From NCBI RefSeq assembly GCF_000002995.4, contig NW_025062475.1, positions 13,920,687 to 13,984,686 on the forward strand: 64,000 bases of DNA, in the 5' to 3' direction. The position numbers and the translations under genes are program-made. Below, one piece after another: positions 28,028 through 40,931 of this stretch; the first letter of the stretch is position 1; every line of letters begins with the position of its first letter. The notes under the pieces are model-generated. The model had not been told where the DNA came from, made no database searches, and was given only the letters and a program-made list of their open reading frames with translations. Source of the stretch: Brugia malayi (lineage: Eukaryota > Nematoda > Chromadorea > Rhabditida > Onchocercidae).

Positions 28028-30128
28028 AGATAAAAAGAAAACTTTTAAGTAACAAACTAATAGGAGACAAAAAAAAACTTTCCCTTACTTTTTTTGCTTT
28101 TATTTTTAAATTTTCTCAAAAATTTTCAAAAAATTCATAATTTTTTTTTTTTGTTGAATTATATCAATTAATTGTTGAGCTAATATAGGAAAGTTGCTTT
28201 TTTTTCAATATTTTCTATTTTTTATATAAAATTTTATCATTAAAAAAATGCTCTTTTCCATTCGTATTAATTTTTTATTTAAATTAAATGCAAATATTAT
28301 TGCAATTTCAAATATCGTTGTGAAAAAAGTTAGATATTATATTCCAAAGATTGCCATACTGATAAGCTAAATATAATATTTTTAATTGTTTTAGATAATG
28401 AAAAAAAAAATTAGCAAATTAATTTTTTAAAAATTACCGCTTCAGTTCATTTTTAATTTATATACCTTTGTATTCTGAAGAAAAATGTGAGTAATACTAG
28501 ATTTAAACATCTATTTTCTTTTTAAATGAATTTCTCATCAATTAATTCTCATTTCGAACCGATTTGGAATATAAATTTTGAATATTTAAGAATTGATTTA
28601 GAACATAACTTTTACTTTACTTTACTTTACTTTCCTGACTATCTTCTTCACTGCAAACGAAAAAAAAAATATCAGTGTAATTAATTGAAATCTTATAATT
28701 TGCAGTAATTAACTCAAATTAACCCTTTTACAATTATTGTCGACAAAATTGACAATAATATTTATTTGATAATTAATAAATAATTTTATCAAATTATATC
28801 ATCGATAAATGAAATCTTCCAATTCGCTTTATTTCTTTCTTTTTTTTTTCTCATAAATTATTTCAGTTGACAAACTTACTCGTTTTACTTATTTTTTTTT
28901 TTTTTTTTGTTTTTGTAATTGTTAAATTAAAAAACTTACATAAAAAAAATAAATAAATCAATCAATTGTTGCCACTTTCCCTTTCCTTCTTGCCATATTT
29001 TGATCATCAAATTTCTTAATTACCTGAGGACATTTATATGTATGTATACCTATAGAAGATCAAATTTTAAAGCAATTTGATTTCATAGCAATCAAAAAAA
29101 TAAATTAAATTTTAAACGAAGTACTTTTTATTTTGCTTAAAATGGAACGATTTTTGTTCAATTGGAACCAACTATAATTTCTCGTTTTGTAGAACTTTGT
29201 ATTTTAATTTTATTTCCTTTTTTTTTTTTTTTTTTTCTGTTTAAATGAAGGAAAAACTTTGAGAGGTGTAAATTAAATTTCAAAGAAAATAAAATTATAA
29301 AATGAACGATTAATGAGACACAAACCGGTACCAATTTATCATCAACTATTGCCTTTTTTCAATTTGTTACATAATGAAAGTGAAATTTGTGCATGAATGC
29401 AACTTTTTTTAAAATAATTAATCGAAAAAGATGTAACTAAAATGATCGTTTTGAATTTTTTTGCTAAATTTATGAGTTATCTTTTAGTAAAAAACCTTTA
29501 ATATCATTGCTAAATTCTCTTTCTAATATAAGATTTTGTTGAAATATTCGAAAGTACAACTTGTTTTCAAACCAAAGTTTTTTCACTTTTCACTTTTTTT
29601 TTTCTTTAAATTTTAGTAATACTTCAATATTACAATGTAATAAAAGAACTACGAATAAAGATGAAAAATGCCAATAATAACCTTTTAAAATACTTTTTGA
29701 TAAAAAAAAAAAAACAAAAAAACAAAATGTTTAGATTATTTCATTTTTAAATCGTAAATTTATATCGCCCAGAAAATAACTTTCAAAATTAATGAAATCT
29801 CGAAGAAATTTTTTGAAAAATATTGACTTACACGACTATATTTTTATCTTATCAACTATTAGAATAGGTTATTAATTAATTCATTAATTAATGCTAATGA
29901 TTATTTTATAAATCTTTAACCTACAATCATCTCTTTTACAATTAGTATAGAATGATAAATATCAACTACATGAACTTTTATATTTTCTTGACCTCAACTA
30001 TTTTCAAATTTTAAGTTTGATTGTGAACTTTGGAATCCATTTACTTTCATTCATTCATGCCTTATGCTTTTATTACTTTCTCTGCAAATCCGGAATTTGC
30101 GCTAGAAAATGCGTACGACTCGCCGGAA

Positions 30129-30148
30129 ATATATATATATATATATTA
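30129..30148. repeat. (TA)n microsatellite
   Basis: About ten AT units following a GCCGGAA sequence in the 25.6-33.3 kb spacer. Confidence 0.85.
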
Positions 30149-33100
30149 ATTAGAGGAAATTCTTTATTATGGCTACAACCAATGATCAGTTCTACTTCAT
30201 TTCTAGAATTGTCAGTTTATTAATGTCTCATTTCCAGCATAACTACCGGATTATAGCATTTCATGAAAAAATGTTTACAAGAGAATATTGTGTAACCGTT
30301 AAGTCATTGCATTAATAAATTGAAATCACTTCATTAAACCTTGTTCTGCTCTGAAATTATGTACACGCAATGCCGCAGGGCAGAAATATGAGAGGTAGAT
30401 GACAACTTGCCTACCCATTTGCTACACTACGAAAAACACTAACATTTCAAGCATTCTTTTAAATTTCACTCCTTCCTCAAAAATTTTTTAAACTTTTCAG
30501 GGTTTATAGAATTAATGCTAAGAACGTGTATTTTCTTTATTGCCTGCCAAATATCTCTAATTTTTGAATTTGAATTCCTGCAAAACTCTAAAGTTTTTTC
30601 CGAATTGGTACTTTGCCTACCGTCAAATGATTTGATCAAATTTCTGATGCAATTGTCATACAGTTAGAATCAGAAATAAACAACGGAATAGTGATTTTTG
30701 TTTTCTAAAGTATATTGCTATTATCTGTATTACAGTGATCCGGAAAATAACTTAATTGTGGCTGAGAGCAATAAAAAGAATACCAATGTATGCTAATAAT
30801 GTGTCAATGAATGCTAAGGACAGTGAATATGAGCTTACTGAAGGTGTAAAACGTATTGGAAAACATAATTTCCGGAATAGACATTTCCAATTAGACGTTT
30901 TCTGCAACAATTTTGCTTACTTCCATATTGCAGCAAAAAACAGAACGGAGAGATTATTAGCGATGAAAGAAATAATCTCACAACAATATTGAATATCGTT
31001 GATGGGTACGTAGAAGTACAATGTTGACAGCTTTTTTTCAAGTGAAACAACAAATAATATAGAAACTTCGAGATGTCGCGATGTATTTTGAAAGAAAAAA
31101 AATACCGCAAATTGTAAATTCAGTGAATTGGATTAATGAGAAATAGACAAAGTCTTAATGAATGTGACATTTCGATGATTTATAACTCAATCAATTGTTC
31201 ATCGACCTTGTCATAAAAAATATGGTAATGTCATTGAAAATTAACCAAAGATGATAAAGTAAAAAGAAAAAAAAAAAAAAACTTAAAGTAAAATACAAAT
31301 AATTTTCCTTCTTCTAGTTCCTCGCTTATTTTCAATTAAACCCGCAAAACGGAATTAATTTATAATTATCGAATTTAAATGATCAACATTACACAGATAC
31401 CTGAATAACAAAGCATTCAATTAAAATTTCATTTTATATTAACCACTGAAAAAAAAAAAAAGAAGAGAAATGGGAAAAGAAATTGATAATTTCTTTGTTA
31501 TGCACTCTTTTTTGCTACCTTGTAAGGAACAACTTTGAAATTAATATCATAGTTTACTTCATAAACATAAACAAACATTTGATGGATATTATGAATGAAC
31601 CTGAAATTTATTAAGAAATAAACAAATTGTTCAATTTGTTTATTTCTTTATGGTGTAATATTTGAAAAAAAAACAACAAATGACAGTGAATAATAAACGA
31701 ATTAATTACTTATAGTTTATAAATGGATGACATGTCACTGTTAATAGCAAGAATACGGAAGGAAATGATGAAAAGATTTGAACAATAAATTTTTCCTTTG
31801 AAATTTTTTCTTAATTAAAGTTTATATTTCGAATTGAAATAGTTAATAATTTTGATACTAAATAAACTAAAACGTTTTTTTTTTCATTTTTCTTTATGAG
31901 AGAACAAAAATCATAATTAAAGCATAATCAGATGGAAGAATTGGTTGTATTAAAAAAAAAGATATGTTGCATGGATAGAAATGTTTGATAATAGATATGA
32001 TTATCAGGTAATTTTATTAATCGTTGTTTAACAAAATTTCACTTTTCTGTCTCGTATTTGAAAATAAATGAATAATTTTATTATCTAGTAATATGATGTA
32101 ACAGATATATCAAGTTCAAATGATTAAAAATGGTTTGAAATGATTTAAAATGATGTATTTTCAGTGTCGCATTATTGTTATAAAATAATTTAAATGTATT
32201 TCAATCATAACAAAGCTCAAAGATATATCTAAAAGTATGTATGAGAATGTGCAATAGTTGAATTTAAATATTCTTTTATTTGTTAAGAAAAATATCACAT
32301 AGCGATTAAATCAGAGATTATATCTATTACGGATACTAGTTGACAATGTTCGATGCATAGGTGATAGGCTATAATCAGTATATCTCATTTATAAATTTTA
32401 TTTTTTATTACGACTCTGAAGAGTCTCTTATTCAACGATGAGTTTGAAAATAACCCTTTTTTTTTTAATGAATTCTGTTCAGCTAACTTTCCGGAAAATT
32501 GTATACTGGAGAAAAGAGAAGAATTAATGAAAAATGATAAGCAATGATGACGGAAAACGTGAAACAACAATTGATGACATTGTGATAATACGTGAAAAGT
32601 TTTCATAAAAGCTTTTGTATATGATAAAGTCTCTTACAGAAACTCGACGAGTAATCACAGAAACAATGAAGGAAGCAATTAACTCAGTACTAATTAGAAA
32701 GGAACACAAATTTATGTTTCATACTGCCATCAAAATTTCAATGCTTTATATCAGAGACCCAATCGTAGTAATAATTTTTAGAATATTGCAGAACATTTTG
32801 CGATTGTATCTTTTATGCTTAACAATATTTGGCAAAAGTATCTGTGATGTCACACAGTATTCTCAAATGGAATATACTATTTAGTTTATTCGTTAAGGAA
32901 TGTTTCATTTAGAAATACAATTTTGAATTTTAAAAATACACTTCAAAAGTATTGAAATTTTTCAAACCAAAAAATTTAATATATATTCTTGATTTGAAAA
33001 TTTAATCAATACCCAAAAGTTACGTTCTGAACTATAAGTGTATGTCAAAATGAATATTTATTGAGAATTACAAATAATATGTTTTGTTCTTCTGTTCTGA

Positions 33101-33319
33101 TAATTTTATCTTCATTCCAACGAACAATTTAACAAACACTCCAATAACGCTTATCAGTTGGCAACAGCACACATTTAGCAAAGTTTGGTAGGAAAAGGTT
33201 ATTTTCAATGGTTATTTTTGAAACAACAAATATTTTAACAATTTATGAAATGATTCTGAGAATATTTTAACAATTTATAAAATGATTTGTAATAGGTAAA
33301 GAAAGCAAAAAGTGACGCA

Positions 33320-36300
33320 TTCGTCAAAACAGTAACTGACTGTTAAAAGACTAATAGAACTTAAATAACTTACTGCACTTACCACAATTTGCAGTCACTC
33401 CTTATTACTTGAACCACCTGCTGCTATTTGTAACTAATTCCTACCGTAACCACTTGCCAGTAAAACTTAAATATGTAAAAGACGAAAATATTGAATGTGT
33501 AAGTTAGAGAATAATACTTTAATGACAAAAGTAAAGGAGTGATCATTGGCGATCACTTGGAATATTCTCGCTACTTTGATGTCATCAAATACTTCCGGAA
33601 AATTCTTTTGTTCTACTTTTTGTGACAGAAGGTATTACTGACTGAGTAAGTTTTTGGCGCGGATTTTGATGTTTTACTCGTTTTAGTATCCTCTAACTTA
33701 TACACATCCACATTTTTCTCTTTTGTATACTTAGGGCTTGCTGGTTTTTTTAATTGCGGTTGTAGGTTTTTCATTTAAAATTATATAAATTATTAACTAT
33801 TATTATTAAACATTTGTTGCCTTTTTCTTTCTTTCTTCTTTATTATTTATACCTTTGTCCTATATTCCATTAGTAGTAAAATCGTCTACGGGATCTGTTC
33901 CATTTGTTATATTTTCGTTTTTCGTTTCTTACAATTTATTTTCTTATTTAATTTTCACTATCATTTGTTTTCTTTTTTTCAATTCTTTCTCTTTTTTTGT
34001 TTTTTGCAATAACAGTTATTTGCAACTGGTCTATTTCTATCTTTTTTACAATTGCTTGACTTTTTCCTGATTTTCTGCTGAATTAGCTTTTTTTGTACAA
34101 TACTACAGCTAATGTCTCCCTTCTTTAGCAACTCACCTTTTCTTTCGCATTTTCTTGAAAAAAAATTCTATTTTCATGCCATATATATATATATATATAT
34201 TTGTTATATTTATATTCATCATTTTACTAAATCTTTTTTATAACTCTTATAAAGTTAACTCATCTTATGCTTCTTATTGATTAAATCTAGCTGATGGAAG
34301 TTTTCCCTAAATATTACTTCCTTCCACTTTTTTGTTCCTTTCTTAAATTAATTTTAATTTTTTCTTTAAATTAATTCTCATAGATCGCATTTTTAATAAT
34401 TTCTGTTATGTGTGACATTTTTGGTCCTTTTTGCTCTGCATGCTTTTTTACTAACTCATTATTTTAATTTTCTTTTTTTTTTTCCATGATTATTTTAATC
34501 TCATACATATCTTTTTGCTAACACCACTAATTGCACTAACTTTTTTTATTACTGTTACTTAGTAACCACTTGCTACTGCAACCACCTGCCGCAACAGCCA
34601 CCTGAAACCACATGTTACCGTAGCTACTTGCTACTTTAACCACTTGATATCGTAACCACTTGCTATTGTAACCACCTGTTGCCGCAACCACCTGCAGCCA
34701 CTTGATATCGTAACCACATGCTACTGCAACCACTTGTTACCACAACCACCTGTAACCATCTGCAACCACTTGCTACAGCGACTACCTGCTACTGTAACCA
34801 CTTCATATCGTAACCACCTGCTACTGTAACCGCCTGTTGGCGCAACCACCTACTGTCACAACCACCTGGTGCTGTAACAACAGGTGGTTTCAAGTGGTCG
34901 TTCCAGCAACATGTGGATACAGTAACAGGTGGTTACGTTATCAAGTGGTTACAGGTGGTTGTGGCAACAAGTGGTTACAATAGCAAGTGGTTACGATATC
35001 AAGTGGTTAAAGTAGCAAGTAGCTACGGTAACATGTGGTTTCAGGTGGCTGTTGCGGCAGGTGGTTGCAGTAGCAAGTGGTTACTAAGTAACAGTAATAA
35101 AAAAAGTTAGTGCAATTAGTGGTGTTAGCAAAAAGATATGTATGAGATTAAAATAATCATGGAAAAAAAAAAAGAAAATTAAAATAATGAGTTAGTAAAA
35201 AAGCATGCAGAGCAAAAAGGACCAAAAATGTCACACATAACAGAAATTATTAAAAATGCGATCTATGAGAATTAATTTAAAGAAAAAATTAAAATTAATT
35301 TAAGAAAGGAACAAAAAAGTGGAAGGAAGTAATATTTAGGGAAAACTTCCATCAGCTAGATTTAATCAATAAGAAGCATAAGATGAGTTAACTTTATAAG
35401 AGTTATAAAAAAGATTTAGTAAAATGATGAATATAAATATAACAAATATATATATATATATATATGGCATGAAAATAGAATTTTTTTTCAAGAAAATGCG
35501 AAAGAAAAGGTGAGTTGCTAAAGAAGGGAGACATTAGCTGTAGTATTGTACAAAAAAAGCTAATTCAGCAGAAAATCAGGAAAAAGTCAAGCAATTGTAA
35601 AAAAGATAGAAATAGACCAGTTGCAAATAACTGTTATTGCAAAAAACAAAAAAAGAGAAAGAATTGAAAAAAAGAAAACAAATGATAGTGAAAATTAAAT
35701 AAGAAAATAAATTGTAAGAAACGAAAAACGAAAATATAACAAATGGAACAGATCCCGTAGACGATTTTACTACTAATGGAATATAGGACAAAGGTATAAA
35801 TAATAAAGAAGAAAGAAAGAAAAAGGCAACAAATGTTTAATAATAATAGTTAATAATTTATATAATTTTAAATGAAAAACCTACAACCGCAATTAAAAAA
35901 ACCAGCAAGCCCTAAGTATACAAAAGAGAAAAATGTGGATGTGTATAAGTTAGAGGATACTAAAACGAGTAAAACATCAAAATCCGCGCCAAAAACTTAC
36001 TCAGTCAGTAATACCTTCTGTCACAAAAAGTAGAACAAAAGAATTTTCCGGAAGTATTTGATGACATCAAAGTAGCGAGAATATTCCAAGTGATCGCCAA
36101 TGATCACTCCTTTACTTTTGTCATTAAAGTATTATTCTCTAACTTACACATTCAATATTTTCGTCTTTTACATATTTAAGTTTTACTGGCAAGTGGTTAC
36201 GGTAGGAATTAGTTACAAATAGCAGCAGGTGGTTCAAGTAATAAGGAGTGACTGCAAATTGTGGTAAGTGCAGTAAGTTATTTAAGTTCTATTAGTCTTT

Positions 36301-36326
36301 TAACAGTCAGTTACTGTTTTGACGAA
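33320..36326. mobile_element. 3.0-kb foldback element (long inverted repeat)
   Basis: The sequence from 33320 inward is the reverse complement of the sequence from 36326 inward, with symmetry axis at 34823. Outer ends are ttcgtcaaaacagtaactga and its complement. In the segments I compared the outer arms are identical, including an 11-nt T/A run, a 20-nt (AT)n run and matching open frames (33855-34070 and 35576-35791). Mismatches begin near 34673/34973. Orientation of the inner minisatellite switches at about 34875, leaving an unpaired loop of roughly 34767-34879. Pairing stops sharply at both ends with different flanks. No target-site duplication and no transposase are visible. Most like a foldback or non-autonomous inverted-repeat transposon; a recent inverted duplication or an assembly hairpin are alternatives. 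Confidence 0.8.
34560..35086. repeat. 16-bp minisatellite at the centre of the foldback element
   Basis: Left of about 34875 the unit is AACCAC(C/T)TG(C/T)TA(C/T)(C/T)G(T/C), repeated about 19 times. Right of about 34880 the same unit runs in reverse orientation (GTGGTT-type), about 13 copies. Most units contain CACCTG or CACTTG. The two predicted 65-aa open frames here are read through the repeat. Confidence 0.85.
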
Positions 36327-37550
36327 CAGATAAGGAAATATTTGCAAGTTTCTATCAAACTTTTGCTTGCAAATTAACACAGTTTGAAATTTGATAAAAT
36401 AGAACTTTCTATAAGCAAAAATGCTGCATTGCAAATTTAATAACCATCGCACATATGTTTACACGCGGGTATGGTTTGTGCGTATTTCTTATTTTCTTAC
36501 TTGCAGTTTGATCAGATAGTGGTTTGCATTAAATTATGAAATAGAGCGATCAGTGGACAATAGTCAACTCTTAGCATAGTATTAACCAGTCCATCCTAAA
36601 ATTAAAAAATTATTGATCTGCTTTAATTTGACGTACCACTTCTTCAAGTAAAAGTTTAGAAAACTTGAAGTAGACGTGACCTAAAATTGCTAGTAATTAT
36701 TAATTTCCTTTCTGTTTTGATCTGATCATATGTATTGCATTTGTGATGTCGGTAAAAAGATCATCTTTCATTCATCTGGAAGATAATTTACTTTCCTCAA
36801 AACTGAGGAAAATGTAAATTTACTCAAAAATAGAATCAAAGTGCGTTGGTCAATTTAGTTCTTTTTTGTAATAAAGGAAGGTTTTAACTTTACTGCTATC
36901 AAATAAATGTAACGTCTGTAGTTATCAATAAGTAGGAATTATGTCTCGTATTTCAGGTGAAATTTTGGGATTTCGAATACAGCAAAGTCATCCACCACCA
37001 ACAATGGACATTGAGTGCGAAAAAATTCTACTGCGCATTCAACAATTGGCACATTGATAGATTTTTTTATTTTTTTAAAGTACATCAGATTTTTTTATCG
37101 AATAAGCAACACTTAATATTGACAAGCAGAATTTTGCAAGTGCACAATATGCAGTAATTTCAACTATTGCACACTTCTAGCAGATTCTAATATCGCTTCG
37201 GACCTATGTTTGTCGAAACGCAAAAATAGATGAAGTATCTCTCAACCAACTAAGGTATGGAAAAAAGAAAAGAAACCAAGTTGATAAGATTAAGTAATAC
37301 TAAAGGAGCTAGAGAGTATAGCTGAACATTTGAAAATGATTAGTGAAACGGACTAAGGTTGACATGCGCAAATTTTGTGCATTCATTACTTCATGTATTC
37401 ATTTATGTGAGTACGAATTCAACATCCACAAGTGGAAATTTATTTTCTGATAAACACTAAGAAAAACACTACAAGTTCTATCAGCTTAAATAAATAGTAA
37501 TTATGTTTACAAAAACATTATACATTTTATCAGTGATTTTTAAAATTTTT
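36327..37550. other. Spacer between foldback element and FAM162-like gene
   Basis: No exon supported on either strand. The small open frame at 36957-37157 has no splice or homology support. Confidence 0.5.
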
Positions 37551-38835
37551 TCAAGAGTCGCCCACTGCTATAGTCCTTGTACGATACATTGTCTTTATCG
37601 TCGTCAAAAATGCGATGACCAATGTTACCAAAAAGCAAAGTGATACCATAAAATTCAGACGTTCCTTCATCATTGCAATACGTACTTCACTGAAATATGC
37701 GAAAGAACTTAAAACAAATTTTAAATTCTTAAATTCAAATATCCACAGAAAAGATGAAGAAACTGAAAATCAGTCGAATTATTCAGCGCAAGAAAATCAT
37801 GTAAATATCCCTACCCATTCAAAACAATTGTCGAATCATTCCTAGTGCTAAATAACTATTGCTCTGGAAATCTTAACTGGTCTCATATGGTTCTCCCCTG
37901 TTCACCCTCATCAGCTCTCCCAATCTCTATCATGGAAATAATAATGACAAAAAGTAAAATTTTTTGTCACCTGATAAATTCCGGAATATCTGACTCACGT
38001 TTGTACATACCAGTTAGAACAAGAAGTCTTTTCTCTTGTGGAGAAGGAGTTATGGATCGATCTGTAAATCATATAAATAGATTAACTTCCAAACTTAAAT
38101 ACAAATAGTATTTTAAAAGGTTGAATTTATGAGCGAAAAACAAGAAAAGAAAATGAGGAATGTAGAAAAATCTTCGTGAAGGAAAAACGTCTATATGAAC
38201 CGAACAATCCCAACACACAAATAAAGTAACCATTTAAGTTATTAGGTGTTGTTACAGTCCGGCACTTTTATGCAAATCGTTACTTGCACAATGTAAATGT
38301 ACTACTTTATAATGGTTTTGACACACAATTTGTTCAAGATAATTAAGAAAACCTGCAGACGTGTCTGGCTTGTAGTCTTTTGGACGATCAGCTCGGTGCG
38401 CTAGGAAATCTGATGCTAATGCATATTTTTCGGGATTGTTCGCCTTAACAGTTGTTGTCACTTAGTACTTTGAATTCAGTTTTAAAACTCCAAAGGATAA
38501 AGTCGAAAATTTTTGAATTCCCAATCACAAGAGCAAAATAAAAAAGAAAGCAAATAACATTGTTTTCCCGAAATGCATGTACGAGCGATAATTTAAACAC
38601 CGAAAAACACTAATTACTGCTAATAATATTACTCGTAGCGAAATAAATTATCTGGCTAAAGATCTAATTAAATTAATAAGCAATTAAATACCTTCATTTG
38701 GGTCTTTTTCACTTCAAATAAGTGTCTCTGCGAATAAATACGGCCCGGTGCGAGTGTGGACGATGATCCACAACGTATGGCAAAGTACCACGACACAGGC
38801 TTAAGACGTTTTGGAAAGTTAATGAAGGACGACAT
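37551..38835 (-). CDS. FAM162/UPF0389-type small mitochondrial membrane protein
   Basis: Four exons (38692-38835, 38353-38443, 37971-38061, 37551-37689) join in phase to 154 aa, the usual size for FAM162 proteins. The N-terminus (MSSFINFPKRLKPVSWYF, then more Arg/Ser and no acidic residues before about 40) looks like a mitochondrial presequence. The middle has the family core PSPQEKRLLVLTGMYKRESD followed by IPEF, and KERLNF leads into one membrane segment (about 125-141, MVSLCFLVTLVIAFLTT). A basic tail ends TIAVGDS. FAM162 members are inner-membrane proteins with a poorly defined role (apoptosis, mitochondrial stress). An acceptor-like tattttag lies 3 nt before the ATG. The exon-2 acceptor (gttaag) is weak but is the one that keeps phase. 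Family assignment is from remembered motif similarity, so moderately firm. Confidence 0.75.
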
Positions 38836-40931
38836 AATCTAAAATAATAGTTAATGATAGTAGTATCATAAGAACTATTCTAACACTGATAAATTCTAAT
38901 TTTAACAAAGCCAGTAGCTTCCAGAAGCCAAGGAAAAATGACAGCAACTTAATGACTTTACTGTCTTTTACTCTTACTAATTGGATCTAAATATGCTTAT
39001 TTCATCAAGCAAAACAAAATGAAACAGTGGATCTGAGACCAAACAACTTTACAGTATAGCAAGAAACAATAAAAAAATGTAAGTGTCAAAAATATTACAC
39101 TTATTGGGTTGAAAATAATTTCACATTTCACTCTGACGATTGCATTATGTACTCACAATAACAAGTTTAATAGCAGTTTAAATTTACAAAAAATTTTTTT
39201 CGACATGAAAATATAGTTCACTTTACCAAAAAACAGAGAAGATACAATTCAAATTATCTGAGAGCTACACATCAGATATTTCAGGAAATACATGTGAGAC
39301 TTTCTATAAAATACAAAATAAGACTTCCTAAAATCTAAAATCTCCAGGTTTCGAAGATTTCCTCTAAAAAATCAAACAATTCTTTTTCTTTTTCCATTGT
39401 TATTTATCAATTTTTGCACAAATTTGAAAATTTCACTATTCTACAAGCATTCTTATAATCGAATAATTCTCTTTCCCAATTAACTAACTATAGGACTATC
39501 TATATACGTACGAAAAATTAACAACAAACCATATGCCTCTAATGACGCAAAGAAGATGAGAAATTTTATAAATGAAATTTTATGAAAAATTATCCGTGTT
39601 GCACGACTCTTTTATGCAAAACTCAATGAAAACTTCCATCCCATGATCTTAAGAATTCTTATAATTGGATAACAAGTATATTCGTTCATTTTTAACTTCT
39701 TTTTCCTTTATCGTTGACTGCTCGAACTTTGATTTATAATGAGTTTTTCGTTTTTTTCTCTTTCTCTGAAGGAAACAAAAATTATTTGCTTGTGAAATTT
39801 TTAGAATTTTAAAACTTCTTGAAAAAAAAAATCATAAATTGAACGGAAATTTGGTGCAAAAAAAAAAAAAAAAAAAACAATTCTTAATGATAAAAACTAA
39901 TAAAAGAAAAGAATTTAATCGAAATAAAAAAGGTAGATGTCAAAAATAAGATAAATAATTTAAAAATTCGGAAAAATTAAAAGATTTTGTTGAGTATATG
40001 CCTAACTTGAATTTCAAAAATACCAAATTTTGCATTTTTGATAGAAATTTAGATATAAATAACAATGGTAACAAAAACAAGGGCTGCAGTAGCAGTAATG
40101 AGTTGTAGTAATAAGTAAATACGTAAATATACGAAAATAAACAGTCTTCAACGATAGAAATCTTATAAAAAAAAAAGAAAAAGAAAAATTCGTCAGAAAT
40201 TAATATTCGAAAAGAATTCACATTAAATTGAAGGATGTGAATTTATTGATTCATTTTTAATTTAATTAAATAAACAAAGAAAAGAAATTATGTGAAATAG
40301 TATTTATTTGCATTGAGTATCGTTGATGTAAATACAATAATGGTTATTGCTCATTGATGCAAAATACAATAGTTTTTGTTTGTTTTTCAATGCAAATAAA
40401 ATAATATTATTGTTCCTTGATGTAAATATTTGATATTATTTGACGTTCTTTAATCCATTCGTTATTGTTATTGTCTTTTTTTTTTCATGTAAATACAATA
40501 ATATTATTGTTTATTGATGCAAATACAGTACCATTATTGGTCATTGTTATAAATTCACAATTATTGTTTGTATTTACAAATGCAATAATATCATTATTCT
40601 TTGATGTAATGCTACCATTTATTGATATAAATGCAATAATATTATTTTTTATTAATGTTAATACAGTAATATTATTATTTTTATAACTATTATTATTATT
40701 ATTATTATTATTAATATTATTATTATTTTTATTATTATTATTTTTATTACTATTATTATTGTTATTATTATTATTTTTATTGTTATTATTATTATTGTTT
40801 TTATTATTTTTATTATTATTAATATTATTATTGTTATTTTTATTATTATTAATATTATTATTATTATCGTTATTATTATTATTAATTTGTAAATTACAAT
40901 AAATGAAAATATAAACGAAATTTATTAATAA
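38836..40931. other. Spacer with tandem AT repeats
   Basis: No exon supported. At 40315-40680 there are imperfect repeats of gatgtaaatacaataatatt followed by attgttcattg. These run into a long TTA/ATT microsatellite. Confidence 0.6.
40680..40893. repeat. (TTA)n trinucleotide microsatellite
   Basis: About 210 bp of ATT/TTA units with occasional TTT, TAA and TTG interruptions, 40 bp downstream of the TIL-gene stop codon. Confidence 0.9.

Larger units (their letters stand above)
25632..33319. other. 7.7-kb spacer upstream of tyrosinase 2
   Basis: No supported gene. The first part is poly-A/T-rich, with a TG-rich run (about 27057-27102), a GA-rich run (about 27237-27283) and a two-copy short repeat with gaatactgaatgctaataat (about 26490 and 26627). 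From about 29.9 kb composition is less A/T-tract-like. A few short open frames lie at 30017-30223, about 30490-30665 and 30756-30992, the last near a tattacag acceptor-like site, but none links to a coherent protein. Confidence 0.5.

Noticed and set aside
32385..32884. Overlapping frames on both strands near 32.5 kb
   Set aside because: No splice context, no recognisable motif, and both strands open at once.
33855..34070. Identical 71-aa hydrophobic frames in both foldback arms (also 35576-35791)
   Set aside because: Translation of pyrimidine-rich DNA, duplicated only because the arms are duplicated; no transposase-like motif.
34536..35110. Gly/Trp/Lys-rich 65-aa frames at the foldback centre
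   Set aside because: Read through the 16-bp minisatellite; repeat-derived.
37503..37643. Small 46-aa frame with signal-like start and CxxxC pairs
   Set aside because: Lies exactly antisense to the terminal membrane exon of the FAM162-like gene, which has splice and family support; the pattern is coincidental.
37615..38108. Two plus-strand open frames (76 and 87 aa)
   Set aside because: Antisense and intronic to the FAM162-like gene; no splice partners.
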